Assembly: GCF_020509005.1 (NCBI RefSeq)
Contig: NC_063012.1
Coordinates: 9,114,001-9,178,000 of the forward strand
DNA: 64,000 nucleotides
Origin: Fulvia fulva
Lineage: Eukaryota > Ascomycota > Dothideomycetes > Mycosphaerellales > Mycosphaerellaceae
Direction: 5' to 3'
Made by a program: the position numbers and the translations under genes. The notes beneath the pieces were generated by a model. That model did not search any database and was not told where the DNA came from. It saw nothing but the letters and a program-made list of their open reading frames with translations. Positions 1 through 12,400 of this stretch are shown here, in pieces. The stretch's first letter is position 1. The number at the start of each line of letters is the position of its first letter.

Positions 1-3000
1 CCCCGTTACTCTTAATTCTATAATCTAGAAGGCGACTTGGCTCTATAGGAAATAGCCACAAGGCAAGAAGGCCTCGGCGCTAATAGTATAGCTATAAGAC
101 GCGAAAGCGGCGGATCTAGCGATAGAACAAGGCCTAGTCTAGTAATATAGCCTTAAGATAGTAGAAAAGCACTCCTTATCCTTTCGTGTCCTCTAATACT
201 TCAAATACTAACAGTATAGACACTAAACCTATACGTGTATAAACAAGTAGGCCTGCTCGAACTATATAGGAGACTATATGTCTAGGGACTATATATCGAC
301 TACGAGACGATACGCGAACTGTCCGGGGTACTACCTATCGTATAGTACGGAATGCCTATAGCGGAAACTAGCGAAAAACAAGGCAATCACAAATAGAACC
401 GTCGCCCTAAGATTCTACGGCGACCGTAAGGCTAGCCTATACCGGAACTAACTAGCGGCGGTCGGGTATAAGCGCCCTAGGGCCGAGATCGATATAAAGG
501 ATACGTAACCTAGGGCGTACGGGAGGCTACGTACTCTACTAGCTATAGCGAGGGAATCTAACTAGGCCCGGCTCCCCTTTAGTATATAGCCGATAGGCGT
601 AGACTAGGACGTATAGGGTAGTAGGATATAGGAGGATATAGAGGAAATGATTATCGATACCGATAACTAGCCTCGACACGCTTAGTATTATCTAGTATAA
701 CGTTAACTATAGTAAGGATATAGTCTAGAACTATTTCCTATACGAGGCGGACCCGCGCGTCTACTACGTCCTTATAATCTAGGAGCTATAGATTAACCCG
801 TACTATAAGAGACTAACGACCTATAAGTTACTAGACTATACGATATACCTACGAGGCGACGGCAGACCCCGTACGTGCTTCTATATTAGTAAACATACTA
901 GAATCCGACTAGGAGGTAGTGTACTACGTAGACGAAGAAGGCGGGGGCGATATTACCTCCCTCTACGTAGGTAGTACCTAGATACATAACCTATATATAT
1001 AACCGCTAGCCTCGAGGTCTAGCCGCGACCTAGGGGTCTATAGACACCTAGACAGTGCGCTTAAGAGACAAGGGTGCCACATCGTAGTAGGAGACTTCAA
1101 CATATACTACCCTTCCTAGGAAAGCCTTATGTAGCCGTACCCTATAGCCGACGAAGTACTCGACTTAATAGCGAGCAACGTAATTGCCCTTAATACCCCG
1201 AAGGACCTAGGTACCTAGAAGAGAGGGGGACTCTAAGGCACGATCGACCTCTCCTAGATCTTAGATAGCTACTACTATATAGTAACCTACTATAGGATCG
1301 AACATAAACTCGAGGCGTCGTTAGACTATATACTAGTCAGGACCTCTATTACGACATAGATATAACGCACACTAGCGAGAACCCCTAAGCTAAACTAGGG
1401 AAAGGCCTACTAGGCCAATATCTAGGCGTACCTCGATAACTCTAAGAGGCTAGTCCAGATCGCGTAGTAGTAATACAATAGTAAAGACGAGATAGACGAA
1501 GCAGTCTAGGGGTTAATAGACGAAATAAGAAAAGCGACCTCACTTCACGTTCCGCTTACCTAACTAACGACATAGTCTAAACTATACTAGACGCCGGAGT
1601 GTACTACGGTAGTAAGAGAAGTAAGGAGAGCCCGCCGGGTATAGACGAGCAGCTATAGCGAGGAGGCCTAGAACGTATATAGGGAGGTATACTAATAGAA
1701 GAAAGCTATAATACGGAGGGAGAAAGTAGTCGGCTAGAGGGCTATAGTAGAAGAAATCGCCGGTAAACTAGAGAGGATATAGAAGCTAGCGAAATGGGCC
1801 CGACAGGACCCTATATAGGGCCCCTCCTTCTCTATCCTAGCGCTATAATCGCCTAGTAGCCCGGTTAGCGACCCCGAGGCCAAGGCGCGTCTACTAGCTA
1901 GTAAGTTCTTCCCGCCTCTAGTCGAGGCTAATCTAAGCGATATAAATAGCTCTACTCCCCTAGCCCCTAGTATCGCGGTCTAATAGGAGGTGTCCGAGGG
2001 AGAAGTTACCGCTATACTTAGGAAGTTACCGGCAAAGAAAGCCCCGGGGCCGGATAGGATCCTAAACGAGCTACTAAAGAAGTATAGAGATCAACTAGCC
2101 CTAGTAGTCGTAGCAATCTTTAACGCCTATCTATAGACCGGATACTACCCGATAACATTTAAATAATCGACGATAGTAGTCCTACGTAAGCCGTAAAAGG
2201 AAGACTATACGTAGGTGAAGTCGTACCGCCTAATTGCGCTCCTTAACACTCTTAGGAAGGCGCTTAAGAAGCTAGTTATAACGAGACTCTCCGAGGCGAT
2301 AGAGGAATGCTCCCTACTCCCGGACACCTAGATAGGTACGCGCCTATAGCGATCGACGCTATCCGCGATAGAACTTATTACCTCTAAGGTAAAGGCTATC
2401 TCGTATAAGAATAGGGACAAGGTAGCATCCTTACTTAGTCTAGACATATCGGGAGCCTTCGACTACGTATTATACCCGCGGCTACTCTATATCCTAAGGT
2501 CGAAAGGACTCCCTAAGTAGCTTATTAACTTCGTACGGTCCTACCTCTAAAACCGTAGTACGTCGATCCTAGTCGGCTAGTATAGAAGCCTATTTTAAGT
2601 AGTCTATACTAGAATCCCGTAAGGCTTAACGCTAGTACCTATTCTATTCCTCTTCTTTATAGCGACGCTACTCCTAGTCCTAGAATCCTAGAATACCGCT
2701 ACGAGCGGCTTCGTAGACGACATAACTATCCTAGCGTAGTCTTCCTCGACTAAGGAGAACTATAGGCTACTAGAAGAGAAGTATAAGATCTGCGAGGACT
2801 AGGCTAGGAGGCACGGGGCTCGGTTTGCCCTAGAAAAGTACAATCTGATACACTTTATACGCCGGCTACGGTTCTATAATATATAAGCTTCTATCTAGAT
2901 ATAGGGGTATACGACTAACCCGGTAAATTAGCTTAGGATCCTCGGACTATAGGTAGACCCGGCGCTACGGTAGAGGAAGTACGTATAGGCAATATTACGG

Positions 3001-4152
3001 AAAGCTAAACAGATTATAGCATTATACTAGAGGCTCACTACGTCTATATAGGGGGCGGACTTCCGGTAGTCACGACTTCTATATACGGCTATTATACGGC
3101 TAGTCCTTACCTATAGTAGCTAAGTATAGTCCTTAGGCGAGAGGGCCTACCTATCGAAGGGACTCGTCGCGCCGCTAGCGAAGATCTAAAACTAATGCCT
3201 AAGCAAGGTTACCGGGGTATATAAGTCGATACTAACGAGGATACTTAAGTACGAGACCGCTATACCGCCGATCGACCTATATATCTAGGGACTACGGACC
3301 TCCTACTTAGGTAAGTCGGCATAGTACCTAGTATAGAAGGTTATCGCTAGTATAGTCGTAAGGGCCCGCGAATTAGTACTAGCGTATAAGGGCATTCGAC
3401 CCGGAAACGAGCCGAACTACCGGGTAAGGGACGAATAGCTAGTAAAACGATAGGAAGGTAAGAAGTCGTTTATAGAGCAACTATAAAAAGAGAGGTAGAA
3501 TAACTAGGGTGTAGGGTATAGTAGACGCCCTTAGCTAGCGGGACAACCTAAGGAATAGTTAGCTACAAAATCTGCGGTCAAGTACCCCCCGAAGCTTATC
3601 TACTACCGCCTTACGAGGGCATAGAGTAGTATAGCAACCCAACTACGAAGCGAACACATCGGCCTCTAGGGGTACCTATTATAGAGGAAGGTTCTAGGAT
3701 ATACGAATACTAGCTACCCCTACGGCTATCGCTCCTAGAACGTACGGTACGTACTCCTCGTCTATCCGAGGTAGTCGCTAGGAAGGGGGGAGTAGATAGT
3801 AAAGGCGAGGAACCGGACGATTAGGGCACTTCTTAATAACGTTAAGGACCTACGGCGTATTACGAACTAGATACTAGAGAAGGGCTAGCTAGAACAGTAC
3901 CGCCTAGTAGGAGTAGTATAGGAAGAGAGGATACGACGTAGCGCGACGAGACCGGCTAGGAGCGGGGGCTAACGGGGTAGTGATATAGACTACGTACGTT
4001 TAGAGAGAAAGCTAATCTAGATAAGGAGTAGTCGGGGGCGGGAAGGGTTTTCACCTATTCGGGTTTCCCTTTATATATAACAATAGATATATACCTATAT
4101 AGGCCGGATAGGGTCCTAGAACAGGGGAATAACAAATCTATCTATCTATATA
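1..4152 (+). mobile_element. LINE copy A (Tad1/I-like non-LTR retrotransposon), 5' end outside window, RIP-mutated
   Basis: This is a degraded non-LTR retrotransposon read on the + strand. It enters the window inside ORF1, just before the CCHC gag-like knuckle. It continues through an APE-type endonuclease (GDFN-like motif near 1085), a reverse transcriptase with a KAPGPDRILNELLKK block near 2035 and an FVDD-type active site near 2710, and a C-terminal Cys-containing region near 3700. Glutamine and tryptophan positions read TAG throughout, the expected result of RIP on CpA. It ends with the family's (TCTA)n tail at about 4136-4152. The neighbour is a copia fragment in the opposite orientation. 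The TSD cannot be tested because the left end is missing. Confidence 0.85.
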
Positions 4153-4447
4153 GCTTGAAGGTTTAAGGACCTAATAGCTGTCTATAGGTAAGTATATAGG
4201 TGCTACCTTCTTATAGTTCATTCCTATCTTAAGTAGGCTGTCTCTAATAAAGTGTCCTTAGTTAAGTTTTAGGATTCCTCTCTTCCTATCCCGTATAACT
4301 CTTATACTAAGGATCTTTTTAGGTTTACCTAGATCTTTAATCTTAAAGATCTTACTAAGTTCTCTTTTAAACTAGAGAACATCTATTAACTTTAGTATAG
4401 TAATTAGAATGTTATCTATATATATAAGGATTAGCTAGCTTACTAAA
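4153..4447 (-). mobile_element. copia-2 fragment, reverse-transcriptase part (older element, target of copia-1)
   Basis: The reverse complement reads as Ty1/copia reverse transcriptase. It shows the active-site block LIYIDNILI (normally a DD pair) at about 4408-4434, followed by a segment like the one downstream of the active site in copia-1 (KKILSIRVIRD against KILRIRIIRD). The fragment stops at 4447, where the copia-1 LTR starts. The frame resumes at 16214 on the far side of copia-1, so copia-1 inserted into this older element. The 5-bp TSD CTAAA is at 4443-4447 and 16214-16218. Confidence 0.8.
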
Positions 4448-4681
4448 TGTTAAGAACATATAGGCCGTAGGACAAGTATATAGGTGTAGGTGTGTTATAT
4501 AACTAGATCACGTGACTAGGGTTTACTAGCCTATAGGCTAGTAAACATCCGGACACCTAGTATCTACCTATACTAATACCGGCGATACTATATATAGATA
4601 CACGCTATCCTATTAGGTCCTTCTTCGTCTTTTATATAATCCGCCGTCTTCTAGTACTACGTAACTCGTACCTATTTAATA
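4448..4681 (+). repeat. 5' LTR of copia-1 (234 bp)
   Basis: It starts TGTTAAG and ends TTTAATA, consistent with TGTTAA...TTAACA termini after a C-to-T change at the end. It matches 15980-16213 over its full length. A CACGTG palindrome lies near 4508 and a TATATATAG stretch near 4590; either could be promoter material, which is inference only. Confidence 0.9.
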
Positions 4682-4686
4682 GGTTA

Positions 4687-5861
4687 AATAAAGAGGCTTA
4701 CGGTATCTATATAGAGAGTAACATTCGATAAGGCAAGAGTAATATATAAGGCGATCGTTAGACTAGCTATGTTATACGGGGCATAGATTTAGGGAACAGG
4801 AGGCGTAGGCAAGCCGATCCCGAAACGGATAGAGTAACCCCTAAATAGGATATAGGTAGGCAACCTACGTAGGGTACTAGGCGTATATAAGATAACGTTA
4901 ATAAGTACGGTAGAAATAGAGACAGGAATACTACTAATCGGCTAGTATATCCGGGGAATAAGAATTTAATACGCGGCAAAGACGATAGGTTACCTAGTAT
5001 AAACTACGATCTAGGAGGTAAAGAATAAGATAGAAAGCCGCTACCGGAGAGGGGTAGGACATAGGACAAGCTAAAAAGAGGATGACCTTACTACCTTTAC
5101 GGCCGTATAGACAAGTACCGAATAGCTAGTACGAAAGGAGGAGGAGCGTAGGACTCGCTAGGCCGGCGGGAGTAAGGCTAAGACCTAAAGCCTAGCGGAA
5201 TAGATAGCGAGCTACCTATAGGAGTAGGACTAGAAAAGGAAGCCCCCTAAGACAATAGGCCCGACAGCGCTCCCAGCCTTCTAGAGACACAATTACTAGC
5301 TATATAGGGACCTAACAAGGGCCGAAGTAAGTATAGCGATCCAAATCAGGTCCGAATATATTAGATTAAGGGCCTACCTATTTAGGAGACGCGTACTAGA
5401 CATCTATAGCCTAGCCTACTAGTGTGGCTACCTATCGCAAAACCTAGAACATATACTACTACGATGCCCGTAGTAGGCGAGAGGTAGGGGAAATTAGAGG
5501 TACTAAGCGGGAAGGAGAGACTATAAGTCAATTATTAGTAACAAAGGTAACATTCGCCGAATCTCTCGGTAGATACTATAGTAGGGATACCTCTAGTAGT
5601 TTAGCCTCGCGAGCGAGACGGAGGAGTGGATAGACAAGAGGCGGAAGCGAGGGGGGTTGTAGATAGGGTAGTTATTAGGGCAGGCCTATGACACTAGTGT
5701 ACCCCTAATAAGGGAAATTTAAGACGATAACGAGGAGGAAAAGACAGGCGGGAAGGAGGAGGGGTTTTTACTAACACGGTTTCCCCTCTATATATACAAA
5801 AACAAGATAGCATAGCTATATAGGCCAGAGGGCACTATAATAGCTTAATGAAATATCTATG
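4687..5861 (+). mobile_element. LINE copy F: 5'-truncated insertion of a second LINE family
   Basis: These 1,175 bp lie between two perfect 14-bp TSDs (TATTTAATAGGTTA at 4673-4686 and 5862-5875). The + strand encodes, with TAG stops, the C-terminal part of a non-LTR retrotransposon ORF2. A Cys/His-type end (LAYQCGYLSQNLEHILLRCP) near 5411-5475 resembles the corresponding end of the A-E family, but the nucleotide sequence differs and the tail lacks (TCTA)n. Only the 3' end was copied, as is typical of incomplete target-primed reverse transcription. The insertion falls exactly at the LTR/primer-binding-site junction of copia-1. Confidence 0.85.
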
Positions 5862-5870
5862 TATTTAATA

Positions 5871-5897
5871 GGTTATAAGCCCGAGTTAGTAACTCGG
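5871..5897 (+). other. copia-1 primer-binding site with overlapping palindrome
   Basis: GGTTATAAGCCCGAGTT follows the LTR end immediately once LINE F is removed. It resembles the site complementary to an internal (anticodon-arm) fragment of initiator tRNA-Met used by Drosophila copia, with A for G at the seventh base as RIP would give. LINE F's duplication regenerated a contiguous site here. CCGAGTTA-G-TAACTCGG at 5881-5897 is a perfect 8-bp inverted repeat overlapping it. Confidence 0.55.
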
Positions 5898-6479
5898 TGT
5901 TTTACCCTTAACAAAGTCGTATTAGAGTTATTCCTCTTTAGAACAAAAGGAAGGTAGACTAGAGGCCGTACGCGCCTTATATAGGAAGCTATAGCCGTGC
6001 TATAGGTGTATATAAGACGTAAAAGAGCCTAGTAAGGTACTGTTAGACTCCGAGTTAGGGAGCCTATACTAATACCTTAGACAAGTAGGCGAGCTTACTA
6101 AGAAGAGTCGCTCTCCGGACATCGCGTTCGTATCGACTAACTATTTATTCTAAGAGAGCCGTAGTGTCTTAGAAACCCCCTCTACTAAGAGAGTTACGCT
6201 ATAGTGTCTTAGTACTAATACGAGACAGTGTCTTAGAAACACTATCCTTACGACCGACTTTCCTCGCTTTCTAGTAGATAGCTATTCTCTCTACTATTAA
6301 CCTCGCGTTCGGTTCACCTCCTATCGATCTAATCGCGTACGACCGAATACATCCTTTTACCTAAAGGTAGCTAACCTGTCCTTTAACTTATAAAAATAGA
6401 GAACGAGACTAGGTTTATAAGAAAGAGAGTAGTACCTCTTCTAACAAGAGAGAACCACAAAACATAGTTCAAGCTAATA

Positions 6480-9400
6480 AGAATATACATAGTATTAAAG
6501 CAGGTTGACTAGGTCCTCGAAGACATTATTACGGACATTCCCGCTACAACCCTATCTATAGCGACACCCTCTATATCATCGGAGTCATCCCTTCCTTAGA
6601 TTAAGCGATAAGGAAGGCATCGTATAGACGGTACAATGTAATAGCCCTATATAAGATGTATATCTGTCTGTCGACAGATGACTAAGAGATAATATACGAG
6701 ATCCGGTATACGAAGGAGTTATAGGAATGGGCTGAAGCTAAATATAAGAGAAGACTTCTCGCTACTAGAAGAAGTTTACTTTAGCAATATACTAATTTCG
6801 TAATAATAGAGGACTAGTCAATAGATAACGCCTAGTAGGAGCTTAGCTTAATTGTAAGGAGGGCTATTTCAATCTCGCCTTAGTTCTAAGACATTAAGAC
6901 TAAGGACAGAAAGATCTAGTAACTCTTAGTAGCTCTACTAGACTCATTTGGCTCAATTCGCGATGCAATTGATGCCTAGGTAAATCTCTTACTATAAGAC
7001 ATTCTTATAATTCTTAGGGAGAAGTAAGAATCAATAATTTATTAAGGGACAGCTACATTCGCTAAGAAGGGTTTCTAGGGCAAGCTTACGTACTATCTCT
7101 ACGGTAGTAACCATTTTATAAGCAAGTGCCTACACCTTTCTACAGCTTAGTAGGCTATTAGGAACAAGGACAAACTAGCTAGGGTTACCTACCCTACTAA
7201 GAGACAACCGTTACTACCTCGTAGGAGGTCATTATTTCTAAACCTTCGTAATGTCCTTAAGGTGATAACGGACCTTATAAAGTAGATAAAGGAGAGCCGC
7301 AAGCCAAAGGCCTCCTCTAGTACGCCTATAAGGGCCTATACGACCTAGGAAGACGCATTAGACTCTAAGATACTATAAGAAGATAATAATGTTAATAAGG
7401 TTACCTATTCTACTATAGAAGCCAAAGTTAAGTACCCCTCGTCCGAGTAGTTACTTGACTCTTATACATCATTATATATAACTGACTAAGATTCACTATT
7501 TAGGACACTAAAGCCTCTTTTAAAGAGGAAGTGGATCAAGGTTAGGGGTGGCTATCTACAAGCTATATATATAGGAAGTGTAGTAATAGGTAGTCCTTCT
7601 AGAAAGCAAATTGTCTTAGAAAATGTCCTGTTTGTTCCTAGCCTTAGAGTTAGTCTTGTTTCGTAGAATCAGTTTAGCTAATAGTTTACTATCTAACTAC
7701 CTAGTTTCACCCTAAAATCCTTGTCTAGTAAACCCGTTGTCTAGACTAAACTTCGAGGAGGAGTACCGTTTATCTACTCGATCTCGGAAATTCTTAAGCT
7801 ATAGTATACTAGTATACTCTCTTAAGAATGTAACGGTACCGCTATAGCTAATACTAAGTCCGAAGATTAGTAGGAGCTATAGTATAGAAGATGTACACAC
7901 CTTAGTAAGGGACTGCTAAGAAACCTATATAGAGTTACTAATAAGAAAGATCATATTCCTATTCCTTCTAAACACTAGAATTGTAAGGTCTGCTCCCTTA
8001 TAAATATAAGGAAGTTCAAAGGACCTACTATAGAGAGGAAAGGGGAGAGGCTAGCCCTCATCTCTATTGATATCTATAGGCCTTTTTAGGGCGTAGTCTC
8101 TAGGCTAGGATACAAATATTAGCTTAAGATTATAGACAACTTCTCTAGGAAGAAGTAGGTAATCCCTTTAAAGGCTAGGAGCGACGCTCCTATAGCCCTA
8201 CGGGATTAGAAGGTCTAGGCAGAACGGTAGTCAAGGTGCTTTCTGTCTACGATCCGTAGTAATAGTATAAAGGAAATTCTCGCCTTACTAAAAGAGTAGG
8301 AGAAGGAGTTTGGTACTTAGATAGACATGACTAATGCCTATAACTCTCTTTAGAATAGACCTGTAGAAAGGTCAATTTAAGCCTCTAAGAACATAGTCCG
8401 GGCTATGCTTAAAGACTCTAGTATACTAGTTAAGTTCTAGCTAGAAGCTTTATAAGCATAGACTATAATCAGAAATAGACTACCTAATAGTCCGATTATT
8501 AATAGTATTGCTCTTTCACTAGAAGAAGCCTTTACTAGCCAAGTACCGTTAGTCGACTATTTCCGCGTCTAGGGATACAAAGCTATAGTCTATATAGACC
8601 TAAGAGCCTAACCTTAAGGCCTAAGGAGAGACAAGTTAATAAACCGAGGAAAAGAAGCCGTGTTTATAGGCTACTTAGAAAACACTATAAAACAATAGCT
8701 GTTCTAGGATCCCGACATAAAAGTAATAAAAGCGTATAGTCACGTCGACTAGTTTAAGAATAAGAAGGGGGGAGATATAGATCTTAGTATCACCTTTACT
8801 AACTAGCCGAGTCGAGCGCTATAGCGTAATTCTATTAGGAGGAAGCCCTTTAGGGCGAAATTTTCCGATAGGGGATTATTAGAGACACCGTTATAAAGGC
8901 TAGGAGAAAATATTAAGGCGGTTTTAACACTATCGAAGGCCGATAACGGTGGATCTATACAGAACCTATCCAAGTTATTAACACTATAGTAACCGCTATT
9001 TATACAACTTCCCCCTCCCCTAAAGGATATTAGGGAATACTAGAAGTTTAGAGATCAGGGTACTCTAATAAAAGAAAAAGAAGATGTCGTTCAGTTCGAC
9101 CTATCCAAACACCTAGCGCCACCTTAGGTTATAGACTATAAGAGGTTAAGGGGGGACGGAGATAATAACTCTAAAGAGTATAAGGCTAAACACTATAAGG
9201 CTCTTATCGCCTAGATGTTCTATCTAGACCCTATAATAAGCTAGGTAGAGGAGATTCTAAACGACGTAGAAGAATATACATTTGCTACTATTAGGCAGGC
9301 TATAGCCTACTAGTAGGAAGTGCTAATCCTAAAGTCCTATAAGGTAGCCGTAGGAGACCCCGAATAGGGATATATATAGAGAGAGGTAATCGAGAACGAA

Positions 9401-12400
9401 CTTATTGCCTTAGTAAGTAACAATACCTAGGAAGCAGTTATACCCCTAAAGGGTACGAATCTAATTACTTCTAGGTGGGTCTTTGACATGAAAAGAATAA
9501 TTAGTAGAGCTATTAAGAAGTTTAAGGCAAGACTAGTTATAAGAGGGTTTCTATAGAAATATAGGGTTGACTTCGAAGAGACCTTTGTACCTACTATTAG
9601 ACATAATACTCTCCGAGTATTTATAGTAGTAGTATATAAGAGAGATCTCGAGATGCACCTAGTAGATATGAATAATGCTTTTACCTAAAGTAGCCTTCTT
9701 AAAGACATCTATATAATCCTACCCCTAGGAGTTGAAGCACCTCTAAATATAGATAGATAGATAGATTTGTCATTCCCCTATTCTAGGACCCTATCCGGCC
9801 TATATAGGTATATATCTATTGTTATATACAAAGGGAAACCCGAATAGGTGAAAACCCTTCCCGCCCCCGACTACTCCTTATCTAGTTTAGCTTTCCCTCT
9901 AAACGTACGTAGTCTATGTCACTACCCCGTTAGCCCCCGCTCCTAGCCGGTCTCGTCGCGCTGCGTCGTGTCCTCTCTTCCTACACTACTCCTACTAGGC
10001 GGTACTGTTCTAGCCAGCCCTTCTCTAGTATCTAGTTCGTAATACGCCGTAGGTCTTTAGCGTTATTAAGAAGTGCCCCAATCGTCCGGTTCCTCGCCTT
10101 TGCTATCCACTCCCCCCTTCCTAGCGACTACCTCGGACAGACGAGGAGTACGTACCGTACGTTCTAGGAGCGATAGCCGTAGGGGCAGCTAGTATTCGTG
10201 TATCCTAGAACCTTCCTCTATAATAGGTACCCCTAGAGGCCGATGTGTTCGCTTCGTAGTTAGGTTGCTATACTACTCTATACCCTCGTAAGGCGGTAGT
10301 AGATAAGCTTCGGGGGGTACTTGACCGCGGATTTTGTAGCTGACTATTCCTTAGGTTATCCCGCTAGCTAAGGGCGTCCACTATACCCTATAACCTAGTT
10401 GTTCTACCTCTCTTTCTATAGTTGCTCTACAAACGATTTCTTACCTTCCTATTATGTTACTAGCTGTTCGTCCCTTACCCGGTAGTTCGGCTCGTTTCCG
10501 GGTCGAATGCCCTTATACGCTAGTACTGATTCGCGGGCCCTTACGACTATACTAGCGATAACCTTCTATACTAGGTACTATACCGACTTGCCTAAGTAGG
10601 AGGTCCGTAGTCCCTAGATGTATAGGTCGATCGGCGGTATAGCGGTCTCGTACTTAAGCATCCTCGTTAGTATCGACTTATATACCCCGGTAACCTTCCT
10701 TAGGCATTAGTTTTAGATCTTCGCTAGCGGCGCGACGAGTCCCTTCGATAGGCAGGCCCTCTCGCCTAAGGACTACACTTAGCTACTATAGGTAAGGACT
10801 GGCCGTATAATAGCCGTATATAGAAGTCGTAACTACCGGAAGTCCGCCCCCTATATAGACGTAGTGAGCCTCTAGTATAATGCTATATTCTGTTTAGCTT
10901 TCCGTAATATTACCTATACGTACTTCCTCTACCGTAGCGCCGGGTCCACCTATAGTCCGAGGATCCTAAGCTAATTTGCCGGGTTAGTCGTATGCCCCTA
11001 TATCTAGATAGAAGCTTGTATATTGTGGAACCGTGGCCGGCGCGTAAAGTGTATTAGATTGTACTTTTCTAGGGCAAACCGAGCCCCGTACCTCCTAGCC
11101 TAGTCCTCGTAGATCTTGTGCTTCTCTTCTAGTAGCCTATAGTTCTCCTTAGTCGAGGAAGACTACGCTAGGATGTTTATGTCGTCTACGAAGCCGCTCG
11201 TAGCGGTGTTCTAGGATTCTAGGGCTAGGAGCAGCGTCGCTATAAAGAAGAGGAACAGAATAGGTACTAGCGTTAAGCCTTACGGGATTCTAGTATAGAC
11301 TGCTTAAAATGAGCTTCTATACTAGCCGACTAGGATCGACGTACTACGGTTTTAGAGGTAGGACCGTACGAAGTTAACAAGCTACTTAGGGAGTCCTTTC
11401 GACCTTAGGATGTAGAGAAGCCGCGGGTATAACACGTAGTCGAAGGCTCCCGATATGTCTAGGCTAAGTAAGGAAGCCACCTTGTCCCTATTCTTATACT
11501 AGATAGCCTTTACCTAAGAGGTGATAAGTTCTATCGCGGATAGCGTCGATCGCTATAGGCGCGTACCTATCTAGGTGTCCGGGAGTAGGGAGTGTTCCTC
11601 TACCGCCTCGGAGAGTCTCGTTATAACTAGCTTCTTAAGCGCCTTCCTAAGAGTATTAAGGAGCGCAATTAGGCGGTACGACTTTACCTACGTATAGTCT
11701 TCCTTCTACGGCTTACGTAGGACCACTGTCGTCGATTGTTTAAAAGCTATCGGGTAGTATCCGGTCTGTAGGTAGGCGTTAAAGATCGCTATAACTGCTA
11801 GGGCTAGTTAATCTCTACACTTCCTTAGTAGCTCGTTTGGGATCCTATCCGGCCCCGGGGCTTTCTTCGCCGGTAACTTCCTTAGTATAGCGGTAACTTC
11901 TCCCTCGGACACCTCCTATTAGACCGCGATACTAGGGGCTAGGGGAGTAGAGCTGTTTATATCGCTTAGATTAGCCTCGACTAGGGGTAGGAAGAACTTG
12001 CTAGCTAGTAGACGCGCCTTAGCCTTGGGGTCGCTAACCGGGCTACTAGGCGATTGTAGCGCTAGGATAGAGAAGGAGGGGCCCTGTGTAGGGTCCTATC
12101 GGGCCTATTTCGCTAGCTTCTATATCCTCTCTAGCTTGCCGGCGATTTCTTCTACTATAGCCCTCTAGCCGACTGCTTTCTCCCTCTATATTATAGCTTT
12201 CTTCTATTAGTATGCCTCCCTATATACGTTCTAGGCCTCCTCGCTATAGCTGCTCGTCTATACCCGGCGGGCTCTCCTTACTTCTCTTACTACCGTAGTG
12301 TACTCCGGCGTCTAGTATAGTTTAGACTATATCGTTAGTTAGGCAAGCGGAACGTAAAGTGAGGTCGCTTTTCTTATTTCGTCTATTAACCCCTAGACTG

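Noticed and set aside
4767..4979. 70-codon frame on - inside LINE F
   Set aside because: Hydrophobic antisense shadow of the LINE ORF2 remnant.
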